From Oikopleura dioica (Eukaryota; Chordata; Appendicularia; Copelata; Oikopleuridae), in the NCBI GenBank assembly GCA_907165135.1, contig OU015567.1, positions 3,291,001-3,355,000 on the forward strand: DNA of 64,000 nucleotides, in the 5' to 3' direction. Under the pieces are notes generated by a model. It saw only the letters and a list, made by a program, of their open reading frames with translations, did not search any database and was not told the origin of the DNA. Below, piece by piece: positions 21,553-31,166 of the stretch (within the stretch, counting starts at the first letter, position 1; each line of letters starts with the position of its first letter). Made by a program: the position numbers and the translations under genes.

Positions 21553-22253
21553 ATGAGTCAGGCAGTCGACTACTCGCAGTTTAAAAAGCTCGGCATGGAG
21601 TCGGGCGCGATTCGAGACAGTCAAATCAAGGTAAGCCTGTTTTTTCCTCTTCCGATAAAACTTGATTCTAGAGCGCTTCGGATGCCTTCAAATCGCGTGC
21701 GGGATGCAAAGCAAGACTGAATCATGATGAAGATTATTGGTGCTCAAAAATGGCCGCCAATGCTAGATCTCCTCAGTGGCTTGAAGTTACTTTTCGTAAG
21801 ATTCGCTTTCCAGAAAAAAATTTTTCAAAATATTTGTTAAGCTTCTGATACAGTCGTCACCGGAATAATGATTCAAGTCAGCGAGGTTCACAAATGGCTC
21901 GAACACGTCAACGGCAAACGCGACTTTCCAGAAGAAAACAACTTGACGGATTTCTTCATTTCTCACTCGTAAGGAGCAATTTTCATCCTCTCGAATTTAT
22001 TTCAATTTCTAGCCCAAAACCAAAGCCATTTCTTGGCGCAGGAAAATGGATCCGTGGAGAAAGCTTTCAAACAAACTACAAATGGGATGCCCAGAAAGGC
22101 ATCTCCTACCATGCGTTTAAAACGTAATTACTCTTAATTAAAATAATTTTATCATTGTTTTTTAGACCGATTACATGCAGAAGAATCAGACTCAATTGTA
22201 CAAAGACCTTGGGAGGCTGGTGTCCAGCTCTGAAGATGGAGTGGATTGGATAA
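21553..22253 (+). CDS. single discoidin (F5/8 type C) domain protein
   Basis: Five exons (21553-21630, 21672-21795, 21842-21968, 22013-22123 and 22166-22253) join in phase to give 175 aa. The whole protein is one discoidin-type galactose-binding fold: SGAIRDSQIKSASDAF, then RLNHDEDYWCSK..., PQWLEVTF (the conserved QWLQVDL-type strand), VVTGIMIQVS, and an end CPALKMEWIG matching the family CPALRFELYG. There is no signal peptide, so it may act inside the cell or be exported unconventionally. It binds sugars, lipids or proteins by family analogy. A decayed piece of this gene recurs near 26170, showing that it was part of a segmental duplication with the EF-hand genes next door. Confidence 0.85.
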
Positions 22254-22479
22254 AAAAGTTCTTTCGCTGAAAAGTTTTTAGAATAAATTTCAATGAGAAA
22301 TAACTTCCTCGATGGCCAAAAGACTGTTGCATAATGCAGCAAGCAGGAAACCTCTCTGAACTCAGCACTTCGCATTGATTTTTTCCCAAAGAAACTCATC
22401 TTATCGCATTCCCAAGCCTTCCAAAACCGTCAAAATGCATCATATCAGTAAGCGTCATCTTTGCTTTTCATCTTTTGCA

Positions 22480-22830
22480 GGCGTTCCCAGGTTGGATGTC
22501 AGCAGAGTTCTTTTCTTCGGCATCCAGAACAAAAATTCCAAAGTTATTCAATCTTGTGTCACCCGTTGAACTTTCGGAAAATGCAGGAAGGTTATTTACC
22601 AAGTGTCACTCTTGATCTTAGCCGGCTATAAGATTTTAAGATCAAGTAAATCAAACAAGTCTCGTCTGCTCCGACAAATACTGTTTCGACTTACCGCCCG
22701 ACGGAAAAGGTCCAGAACATTCGAAAAAGTAACAAAAAGAATTGAAAGTCTGGACTTGAAAAAACTCTCAAATTGTCTCCGAAATAAGGCTAAATTTTAC
22801 TATGTTGCCTAAGACGTACTAAGATGTAAT
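22480..22830 (+). repeat. duplicated upstream block (copy 1)
   Basis: This block and 26690-26940 share long ordered matches, for example AATGCAGGAAGGTTATTTAC, AAGTGTCACTCTTGATCTTA and AGATCAAGTAAATCAAACAA. They precede two copies of the same EF-hand gene family (both copies broken), so they are remnants of the duplicated promoter or intergenic region. Confidence 0.75.
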
Positions 22831-22961
22831 TGAACCGAAGTAAACTAACCGCTTTCAACCTCGAATGACTCCCGCTCTTTGCTGCGAGAAAAATTGGTAT
22901 AAAAATCATTCGATTGCAAAACCATCAACTTTTTCAATCCATAAACAAGTCCTTTTTTACG

Positions 22962-24415
22962 ATTAAATTCTTCACCTCCGCTGCCGTCGCCACCACTGCC
23001 TTCGCCGGAGGAGCGGACCCTCACCCGAACCCTAACCATAACCCTAACCGATGGGTTTTTAGTAGGACGGGAAGTACGACAAAGCGATCGATGATGCTTT
23101 CCGAATGCGCACCAATGGTGATTTCGCTACTCCAAGAGACATCTGGAGCTGCGTAAAAGCTGCTGGAGCAGGTCCTTTCGACAAAAACCCTAGTAAGAAA
23201 ATTATTCCGGAATAAAAATTGAGTGTTTGAAGCGTTCAACTTACTTGGGCGATACGGAGCGTCTCAGTTCTACGAACTGGACAGAAATGGCGATCGTAAA
23301 ATGGATTTTGCCGAAGCAAAGCGCGGATTTGCTGGTTTCTTTGCAACTGTTGGGTCAACCAGTGTTTGAAAAAATGGTCGAAACTAAGATGAGCGAGTGA
23401 GCGTGAGCAGAGCCCACCTAAACTTTTTCGTGAGTGAGCGAGCGCGAGCGGAGGTTCCCCGATTTTAACGTGAGTGAGCGAGCGCGAGCAGAAGCTCAAA
23501 AATTTTTTCATGAGGGAGCGAGCAAGAGCGTCCGCTTGCTCGCTCACGCTCGCTCGTGATGATTTTACACTGAAATTTTCAAGCCCCGAAGATTTTTGAG
23601 ACACAATTTTCAAAAAAATTATTTTGTTCTCTCAATGAAAAAATCCTTCTTTCATTTAGAAAATCAATGTTCAATTCATCAGGATTATTTTTGAGTCATT
23701 CAACCCTTTATATAGGACTGTTTGGCAAAGATGTTGACTTCAAGCTGAAATTTAACCATTTTTTGTTAAACAATTGAGAAACCTCTCTGTAAAAGTTAAG
23801 ATCCAGGATTGATCTACGCCTATATGCTGCCGCCTAGATAACTAAGTCCTGAGTTATTCAAGGCTAAACTTGGGGGAATCGAAGATAGTACCCTTAAAAC
23901 ATGAAACCAAGAGAGATTTCGCAAATCTGGAAATGCTTCGTCGCGGACGTTATTTTTCCAAAAAAGGCCGTGAGCGAGCGCGGATGAGCGCGAGCAGAGA
24001 TCTCCCAATTTTTAGGTGAGTGAGAATGAGCGCTTGCTCGCTCGCTTACGCTCGCTTGCGGCTCGCGCTCATCATTTTTTCAAACACTGGGCTCAACCCT
24101 TGTCGATGTTATTGACGCTGACTTCAACGGTAAATATTTCCAAAGACAGTAACAAATAAGAAAATTTCAGGTCGCCTGGAGGGACAAGAAATCGAGCAAA
24201 TGCGCTCTGGTCTCAGCGAAATGTTTGACGATTTTCGTCGAATCGAAGCGTTGCTAAAGGCCTTCTTGAGGTAAAGTTTTCTTTTGAAATTTCATATTCC
24301 GATTTTAAAGCTCTGGAGCGAACAAGAAGTCGAAAAAATTGCTCAGCAAGGACTTTCGAAGGCCGACCTAACCGAAAAGGCGGTCCAACTTTCGATCCTG
24401 TACCAATCCCTTTAA
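22962..24415 (+). pseudogene. EF-hand secreted protein pseudogene (copy A)
   Basis: Homologous exon by exon to the intact genes at 25059 and 30186, with several lesions. The start ATG is ATT (22962-22964). Exon 1 is disrupted by telomere-like CCCTAA units. The conserved first Trp codon of exon 2 is TAG (23063-23065). Exon 3 is split by a 730-bp hAT MITE (23360-24089). The last junction is out of phase. Preserved parts include GKYDKAIDDAF, LLGRYGASQF, an EF-hand DRNGDRKMDFAE, GRLEGQE and a C-terminal ...LSKADLTEKAV. A pseudogene is the clear reading, although transcription cannot be excluded. Confidence 0.85.
23360..24089. mobile_element. hAT-type MITE inserted in pseudogene exon 3
   Basis: Ends are perfect inverted repeats CAGTGTTTGAAAAAATG (23360-23376) and its complement ending at 24089. 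The flanks are GGGTCAAC (23352-23359) and GGCTCAAC (24090-24097), an 8-bp target duplication with one mismatch. Subterminal regions carry many GTGAGTGAGCGAGCGCGAGC-type repeats in both orientations, typical of transposase-binding arrays. No ORF of its own; non-autonomous, 730 bp. Confidence 0.9.
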
Positions 24416-25058
24416 TTATTTTCTCCTTGAAAATCTTTACCCTTTTCAATACATTTTTCGAGAATAAATTACGGTCTCTTTCGATGATTTTTTCTATTGT
24501 TGATTTAGAAAGAGGGCATTTCTCTTTTCATGCAAACTTTCATGACCTTAGGTCATGCAAAGAGCAGAGTTCATTCATTGTTTGGCGAAATTGTAAACTT
24601 TAGTGCAACACTTTTTACCAGACTTGTCTTGTTTGTCTAATCGTAATTCTTCAAGGTAACAGTCAACGTCTCTTTAACTTCCTATTATTTAACATTTTGT
24701 TTCGAAAATTTGAATTTATTTGTGTCAATTTATTAAAGCAAAGCGATTTACGAAGGCTGAATAATCTTCATCATATTTAAGTCTTGAATTCTATTCTGAA
24801 AAGGTTATTCAGAATAACTCATTCTTGATCCGGTCAGAAGGGTTCGTTTGCTTTACAGCAGTCATTTACAAACGTCTGAAGAATATTTGTCTGGACAAGT
24901 GCACAGTGCACTTTGAATACGGTTTTTTGTTATGTAGTTACATCTCGACCGGCTTCTCTCTACTGCCGAATGCACCATATAAAAATGACGGTTTTCAACT
25001 CAAAATCAACTTGACAAATCGAATCAAAACAAAAAAAAACTTTTGTACAAAACCAAAA

Positions 25059-25892
25059 ATGAAGTTCTCCACCACCGCCGCTCTCATCGCCGCCACCAAC
25101 GCTTCCGGAGCCGACATTTCTGGCCATCTCGTCGCTGCCGACACTCATTTCTGGACCAACGCTGCTTCCATCACCGACAGCGCTGACAGCATCCTCAACT
25201 CCGTAAGTCAGAAAGGTCATTTTCTTGGTACTAACGATTTTGTAGTGGAATGGAAAGTACGACAAGGCCATGGACGATGCTTTCCACATGTGCACCAGCA
25301 ACGATTATGTCACCGCTGACGACATCTGGGAGTGCGGCAAGAAGGTCACTGCCGCTACTTTCGATAAGAACCCCTGTAAGTACAGTCATTGCCGAAAAAG
25401 CCTTTCCCTCTCTTTTTTGTCCGCTTTTAACCCCCTTTCTTTCAGCTTTTAACTTGATGGGCCGATACGGAGCCAGCCAGTTCAACAAATTGGACAAAAA
25501 CCACGATGGCAAACTCTGTTTCTCCGAGTTCAAGCGAGGTTTCGCTGGCTTTTTCTCGACCATTGGCTCCACCCTTGTTGATATCTTTGATGCTGATGGC
25601 AACGGTACGAATTTCATATTTCTAAGGGATTTTAAAGTCTTCTTTAGGACGATTGGAGGGACAGGAGAACCACGACATGCATTTTGGCTTGAACCAGATC
25701 TGGGACGAGTTCTCTTCCGACAAGAACCGAGACCTCATCAACCCCATTCTTGATGTAAGTTAATTAGTCCTCCTATTAATAGTGACCAATCTTCAGACCT
25801 GGGTTGGCTCAGATTTGGACAAGAACGTCGACACTCTCTCCAAGGCCGAGATGACCGAGCAGGCTATCCTCCACTCTGTCCCATACTGGTAA
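25059..25892 (+). CDS. secreted EF-hand protein (copy B)
   Basis: Five exons (25059-25202, 25246-25375, 25446-25604, 25648-25754 and 25797-25892) give 211 aa. The start MKFSTTAALIAATNASGADI is a signal peptide. Two canonical 12-residue EF-hand loops are visible: DKNHDGKLCFSE in exon 3 and DADGNGRLEGQE spanning the exon 3/4 junction. A weaker third (DLDKNVDTLSKA) is in exon 5. There are few cysteines and many aromatics; the protein ends SVPYW. It is a secreted calcium-binding protein of unknown partner. Exon sizes are identical to copy C at 30186. The upstream region has a TATA-like ATATAAAAATG at 24977 shared with copy C. Confidence 0.9.
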
Positions 25893-26039
25893 TCGAGAAA
25901 AAACTCTTACCCTTATTTTCCTCAAAACATTCTCCGTGCTTGTCTGTGCATTCCTCACTGCACTTGTTTCGCTTATTGTTCAATAAATTCAAAACCAAAG
26001 TTCTCCTTGTTATTTTCACCAAGAATGGTAAAAATATAT

Positions 26040-26215
26040 TTTCATCATAAAAGTGGCTCAGTTTCCAAAAAACACAAAATGATCCTTAAATGCAGCAGAA
26101 AAGGCAAAACAAAGAACAAGATCAAAAATCTGGCTGTGATATTGCAGAAAATTACTTGAAAAAAAAAATAACTTGTCGGATTTCTTAATTCTCACCTCGT
26201 AAGGCCCAATTTTTG
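26040..26215. repeat. duplicated fragments of neighbouring genes
   Basis: 26040-26150 matches 31140-31255, the 3' end region of the minus-strand gene that follows copy C (shared AATATATTTTCATCATAAAA and GATATTGCA blocks). Immediately after, 26170-26215 matches 21939-21985 of the discoidin gene (CGGATTTCTTNATT, CTCGTAAGG..CAATTTT). Both are decayed remnants. Confidence 0.7.
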
Positions 26216-26240
26216 ACGATACTGAGCATCTGAAGTTCCA

Positions 26241-26655
26241 ATATGAGCGCTTGAAATTTTCGAGCGCCCTAAAAGAGATGAGTACTCCATCCAGTCATGT
26301 CTCAGTTGGTAGAGCTGATTCTATTATGCCAGAATCTATTCACAGAATTTCTTATTAGAGACTCTAGTGAGGACCAGAACCAAAAGAAGACAAAATAAAA
26401 TTGGGCAAAATAATCGCCAAGTTTTGCTTCGGACAACTCAGACTAACGATTTCGCCTTGATTTTGGTTTTTTGGCTTCTTTCGGCGCTGGTTCTCACTAG
26501 AGTCCCCGTTCACAATTTCTGTGAATTGATGCTGGAAGAATAGAACCTGACCTACAATCTTGGAAATGGGTATACTGATTGGATGGAGTATTCTGAATAC
26601 TGATTTCAGCCCTTTTCGGGCGCTTGAAAAATTTTAGCGCTCATTTTTGTTCTTC
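26241..26655. mobile_element. foldback (long inverted repeat) element
   Basis: Two diverged arms of about 150-200 bp face each other. The left begins ATGAGCGCTTGAAATTTTCG; the right ends with the complementary AAAATTTTAGCGCTCAT. Inner landmarks such as AGTACTCCATCCAGT / ATTGGATGGAGTATT and GACTCTAGTGAG / CTCACTAGAGTC also mirror each other. No coding capacity. A clear target duplication was not found. The left arm holds a tRNA-like D-arm string TCAGTTGGTAGAGC at 26305. Confidence 0.65.
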
Positions 26656-26689
26656 ATATGCTCCTTATCGGACTCCTTATTCCATTATC

Positions 26690-26940
26690 CAGAACATAAA
26701 TTCCAGGGTTACTGCATCTTGTGTAAGCTGTTGAACTTACAACGAATGCAGGAAGGTTATTTACAAAGTGTCACTCTTGATCTTAGCCGACTATAAGATT
26801 GTAAGATCAAGTAAATCAAACAAGTCTAGTGTGCTCCGTCAAATACTGTTTCTACTTACCGCCCAACGGGAACGTTCAAGTACATTCGAAAAAAGAAGTG
26901 AAAGTTTAGACGTGGAAAATCCCTCTAATTGTCGTCGATA
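26690..26940 (+). repeat. duplicated upstream block (copy 2)
   Basis: Second copy of the block at 22480-22830, followed like the first by a broken EF-hand gene start. Confidence 0.7.
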
Positions 26941-27053
26941 GCACTGCCTTCGCCGAAGGAACTGACATCTCGAGTGCTCTGATTGCTGCTGATGGCCATC
27001 TCTGGGCGAATGCTTGGACAAAAACGGTCAATGAAGGCAAAGTTCTAAAATTG
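26935..27053 (+). pseudogene. EF-hand secreted protein relic (copy D, exon 1 only)
   Basis: Translates as TAFAEGTDISSALIAADGHL, then WANAWTKTVNEG, up to a GTAAG donor. This corresponds to exon 1 of the intact genes (TNASGADISGHLVAADTHFW). The start codon and all later exons are absent; a mariner-like MITE and a large hAT element follow instead. Confidence 0.7.
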
Positions 27054-27115
27054 GTAAGAAATTTTGGGCTTGTAAATATTTTCATGGGGCCTTGTTAACG
27101 GGTTTTCTAGTGATA

Positions 27116-27518
27116 CAGTGAAAACTCAAAAATTGGCCGGTTTTTAGATCCGAATTCCAGAAAAAATGCGGTCAAATTTTGAGTTTTTTACCGGATAAAG
27201 AGTCCTCTTCAAGTAAGCAAATTTTCGAGATTTTCGAAAATGAGCATGATTTCCACGTTTTTTAAGGACTTTTATTCAAATTTATGCTTGATTGAAGTCA
27301 TCTTATTAGAATTTAGCCATTTTGAATAATTAAAACGTTGTAGAAAAGCTAAAAATGCTCAGTAATAGCATAATTTGGGCGCAATTTTGATGCAAAATTT
27401 TTCAGAAAGCGGCCAAATTTTGAGTCTTTTTCAGATTTAAAAATCAGTCAATTTCGACCAAAACCGGCCAAATTTTGAGTAGGCAAATTTTGAGTAGGCA
27501 AATTTTGAGTTTTCACTG
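27116..27518. mobile_element. mariner/Tc1-like MITE
   Basis: Terminal inverted repeats CAGTGAAAACTCAAAA at the left, and GAGTTTTCACTG at the right end at 27518. It is flanked on both sides by TA (27114-27115 and 27519-27520). The right end carries three near-tandem copies of CAAATTTTGAGTAGG-like sequence. No ORF. Confidence 0.8.
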
Positions 27519-27582
27519 TATGGAAAAAACAACAAGGCGTATTTCGTAGAGAGGGGTTATCATTCGAGCCTATGATTCGTAT

Positions 27583-29528
27583 CAGGGCTCTAAATGTGAG
27601 GCAAAAATCAAAAGTCCGGTCTGTCCAGGTCCGGGCACTTGGCCGAAATTTACAAGTCTGGTCTGTCCAGGTCCGAATTGGAAAACCCGGACTTTAAGTC
27701 TGGTCTAGTCCGGGAAAAGTCCGAAAAAGTCCGAAAAAGTCTGGTCCGAGAAAAAAGCCGAAAAATCCGGTCTGGTCTGGTCTAGTCCGAAAAAGTCCGA
27801 AAGTTTTTCGAATAAAATACAAGAAAAACTCGATTTTTTTTTTGGAAAATTTCGAATTAGAAAAATCGCAACTTACTCATCAGTCATTAAACAACGAAGA
27901 TTCGAACTTTTTTCGAAAATTTATTGAGCAAAATCATGTAAAATATTCGTATTTTGTTTTTTTTTTCCGTTTTTGAAGAAAAATCTGACGACATTGACGA
28001 CATTCGACGCTATTCGACGACATAGTCCGGGCCCCCCAATGATGCATTGTCGAAGAAAAAAAATCATAAAAATAAGGGAGTTCCAGACAGAGTTCTAAAT
28101 CTGGTGAGCTAATCTAGCTGAGCTAGCTAAGCTGACAGCTACAGCTTAGCTAGCTCAGCGATTTCTGGAAACAGTCAGCTCACAGCTTAGCTAGCTGAGT
28201 AGAATTTTTTTAGGCCCTCAGCTTAGCTAGTCTAGCTAGCTTAGGCCCCCTAAGGTGACATGATCGAACCATCTCCAAAACCTACGTTTTTAGCGAATTT
28301 GTCCCGCAGATTCACACTTATTGGCAATATTTTGAGTCTAGATCTGACATGGTCGACGGTTAATTTATTTTTACGGTTGTCCCCACGTATTTTTTTTAAA
28401 ACTCAACTAGACACTCCCGGACCCGCTCGTTTGGGACACCCAAAAAGGAAGCTGGGTTGAGTCTAAAAATTGCTCGTGCTCCTTGATTAACAGTCTAGAC
28501 TCTAGAGTCTATACCCTTGAATCTAAGATGAAATTTCTGATTTCATGAACAAGAAAAAATGATAAGTATAATGATATTATATCATTAATATGAACCCAAG
28601 GATCACATCGACCTTCTCTGAGGTCCGTAGAAAAAATACACCATTCCATCGCCGACTCTATTTGAAGAATAACATTCGACATAACATAATTGTAATATTT
28701 TTATAACCTCTAACAGACAGCTAAATCGATCTCATTTCTAGTGATGCACTTTTTTTTTATTTTTACCACCCTAGCTACCTCAAATTAGGTCGATATGCGC
28801 GCAAGAGTTAAAAATGATCTTCAAGATATTATCTTCTATCTCAAATTGAAATTTTCAGGAAAAATGGTTTAGGGAGAAGAAATTATATTTTCTGAAGCTA
28901 AAAAAATTAATGAATATCTTCTAAAAGCCAAAAAGAAGAAAAAAATAAGAAAAACAGGAAATAATATCGACAAAAATTACTTTTTTTTTGACCCTGCTAG
29001 ACTAGCTAGCTTAGCTTAGCTGGGGCAAAAAAGCACCTCAGCTTAGCTTAGCTAGCTTAGCAATTTTTTGAGAGTGTCTGCTCACAGCTTAGCTAGCTTA
29101 GGAGAAATTTTTGAGAGCTTCAGCTTAGCTAGTTTAGCTTAGCTCAAAATTTTCAGAATTTAGAACTCTGGTTCCAGAGAGAAATGAGTTTTTCTTAAAA
29201 AAATGAAGACTTTTCGGACTTTTTCGGACTTAATTGGCCTGAGAATAAGTCTCTAAGTAGTTTGGAAGTGGTCAAGTCTTCTCGGACTTTCTCGGACTTC
29301 TCGGACTTTTCGAACTAAAACATAAGTCTGAAAGACTTAAAACATAAGTCAAGCTTTTCCGGACTTTTCGGACTTTTTCGGACTAAGTCCGGGGACAAAG
29401 CCAAGTCTGGTCTGGTCTAGTCCGAAAATTTTCTCAGCCAAAAATCAGAAGTCTGGTCCGTCCGGCCGGACTAGACCGGACGGACTTCGGACTAAGTCCG
29501 AGCCCGGACTAATCCATTTAGAGCCCTG
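27583..29528. mobile_element. non-autonomous hAT element (outer)
   Basis: Ends are perfect inverted repeats CAGGGCTCTAAATG (27583-27596) and CATTTAGAGCCCTG (29515-29528). The flanking 8-bp target duplication ATTCGTAT is perfect (27575-27582 and 29529-29536). Subterminal regions are dense with AGTCCGAAAAAGTC and TCTGGTCTAGTCC repeats on the left and their complements on the right. No transposase ORF. A second hAT element is inserted inside it. Confidence 0.92.
28088..29170. mobile_element. non-autonomous hAT element (nested)
   Basis: Terminal inverted repeats CAGAGTTCTAAAT (28088-28100) and ATTTAGAACTCTG (29158-29170). Perfect 8-bp target duplication GTTCCAGA at 28080-28087 and 29171-29178. 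Subterminal arrays of AGCTTAGCTAGC-like palindromic units occur at both ends. It interrupts the outer element and so inserted later. No ORF of interest. Confidence 0.92.
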
Positions 29529-29539
29529 ATTCGTATTAT

Positions 29540-30185
29540 TTCTATTGATTTTTACGTTTTGAATAAATTTTTCGAAAATAATGGTTTCTTTCGATGATAA
29601 GTTCATTATTGTCGATAATTTATAGAATTTGAAATTGAAAATGCCTTACTGCTCTCATGCAGAGGTCATCGAAAATAAGAGAGTTCATTTTAGATTTGGG
29701 GAAACTGTAAATTTCAGTTTAAATTCCAAACATCACTTTTACCAGACTTGTCTGGTTTGCCTACTCAAATAAAATTTATCTTCAAGGTTAGAGTCAACGT
29801 CTCCTTGACCTCCTATTATGTAACAGTACAACTGTTACTTACTTTAGTCATTTAGAGTTGAATTGCCAAGAAATTTAAACGAAGCGATAAAAGAAGGTTC
29901 ATGAATCGTCATCATGTTCAAGGCTTTAGTTCTATTCTGATAGGGTTATTCTTATCCGGTCACAAGGGTTCGTTTGCTTTTCAGCAGACATTTGCAAACG
30001 TCTGGAAAATATTTGCCTGAACAAGTGCACTTCGGTAACCTTCGCGAGTTCAGGTGTAGTAACACCTCGACCGGCTTCTCTCTACTGCCAAATGCTCCAT
30101 ATAAAAATGACGGTTTTCAACTCGAAATCATCGATCTCGACAAATCGAATCAAAACAAAAAAAAACTTTTTTTACAAAACCAAAA
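29540..30185 (+). repeat. duplicated 5' region of the EF-hand genes
   Basis: Matches 24450-25058 upstream of copy B in order, including CACTTTTTACCAGACTTGTC / CACTTTTACCAGACTTGTC, CGACCGGCTTCTCTCTACTG, and the ATATAAAAATGACGGTTTTC TATA-like stretch just before the start codon. It includes the promoter and 5' UTR of copy C. Confidence 0.8.
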
Positions 30186-31013
30186 ATGAAGTTCTCCACC
30201 ACCGCCGCTCTCATCGCCGCCACAAACGCTTCCGGAGCCGACATTTCTGGACATCTCGTCGCTGCTGACACTCATTTCTGGACCAACGCTGCCTCCATCA
30301 CCGACAGCGCTGATAGCATCCTCAACTCCGTAAGTCAGAAAGCTCTCTTTCTTGATATTAACGCCTCTGTAGTGGAACGGAAAGTATGACAAAGCCATGG
30401 ACGATGCTTTCCACATGTGCACCAGCAACGACTATGTCACCGCTGACGACATCTGGGAGTGCGGCAAGAAGGTCACTGCTGCTACTTTCGACAAGAACCC
30501 CTGTAAGTACAGTCATTTCAGATAATGCAGAATTCTTTTTCGTCCATTCTGACCTCTTTCTTTTAGCTTTCAACTTGATGGGCCGATACGGAGCCAGCCA
30601 GTTCAACAAGTTGGACAAGAACCACGATGGAAAACTCTGCTTCTCCGAGTTCAAGCGAGGCTTCGCTGGATTTTTCTCCACCATTGGCTCCACCCTTGTC
30701 GATATCTTCGATGCCGATGGCAACGGTGAGTTATTCTTATTTCTTCGCGATTCTAAAGTCTTCCGTAGGACGATTGGAGGGACAGGAAAACCACGACATG
30801 CACTTTGGCTTGAACCAGATCTGGGACGAGTTCTCTTCTGACAAGAACCGAGACCTCATCAACCCCATCCTTGATGTAAGTTCCTTCATTCTGATATCAA
30901 TACTGACGATCTTCTAGACCTGGGTTGGCTCCGATTTGGACAAGAACGTCGACACTCTCTCCAAAGCCGAGATGACCGAACAGGCTATCCTCCACTCTGT
31001 CCCATACTGGTAA
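30186..31013 (+). CDS. secreted EF-hand protein (copy C)
   Basis: Five exons (30186-30329, 30373-30502, 30567-30725, 30769-30875 and 30918-31013) with lengths identical to copy B, giving 211 aa. The coding sequence is almost identical to copy B at the protein level, while introns differ in sequence and length. This points to recent duplication with purifying selection, or to gene conversion. It has the same signal peptide, the same two good EF-hand loops (DKNHDGKLCFSE and DADGNGRLEGQE) and the same SVPYW end. It was presumably expressed and secreted alongside copy B; the role is unknown. Confidence 0.9.
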
Positions 31014-31166
31014 TCGAGAAAAAACTCTTACCACTCTATTCCTCAAATCATTCTCCATGCTTCTCTGTGCTAAAGTCTCGCTAATCGTTTAATAAACTCA
31101 AAACAAAACTTTTCCTTGTTCTTTCCAGCATGAAAGTAAAAAATATATTTTCATCATAAAAAGTAC

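Noticed and set aside
22612..22646. GGCTAAGATCAAG-like string (minus strand), resembling the 5' part of U2 snRNA
   Set aside because: Only about 13 bases match. No U2 branch-recognition segment or Sm site follows, and the string is part of a local imperfect palindrome duplicated at 26780.
24960..25753. Long open frames antisense to, and in other frames of, EF-hand copy B (and likewise for copy C)
   Set aside because: Shadows of GC-richer coding exons; they ignore the introns, whose phases fit the EF-hand reading exactly.
28260..28460. Open frame inside the nested hAT element
   Set aside because: Short, no transposase motif, lies in repeat-derived sequence.
27590..29520. Dense short repeats, considered as a CRISPR-like array or satellite
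   Set aside because: Repeats are irregular, occur in both orientations and lie inside two elements with hAT ends and target duplications; they are subterminal transposon repeats.
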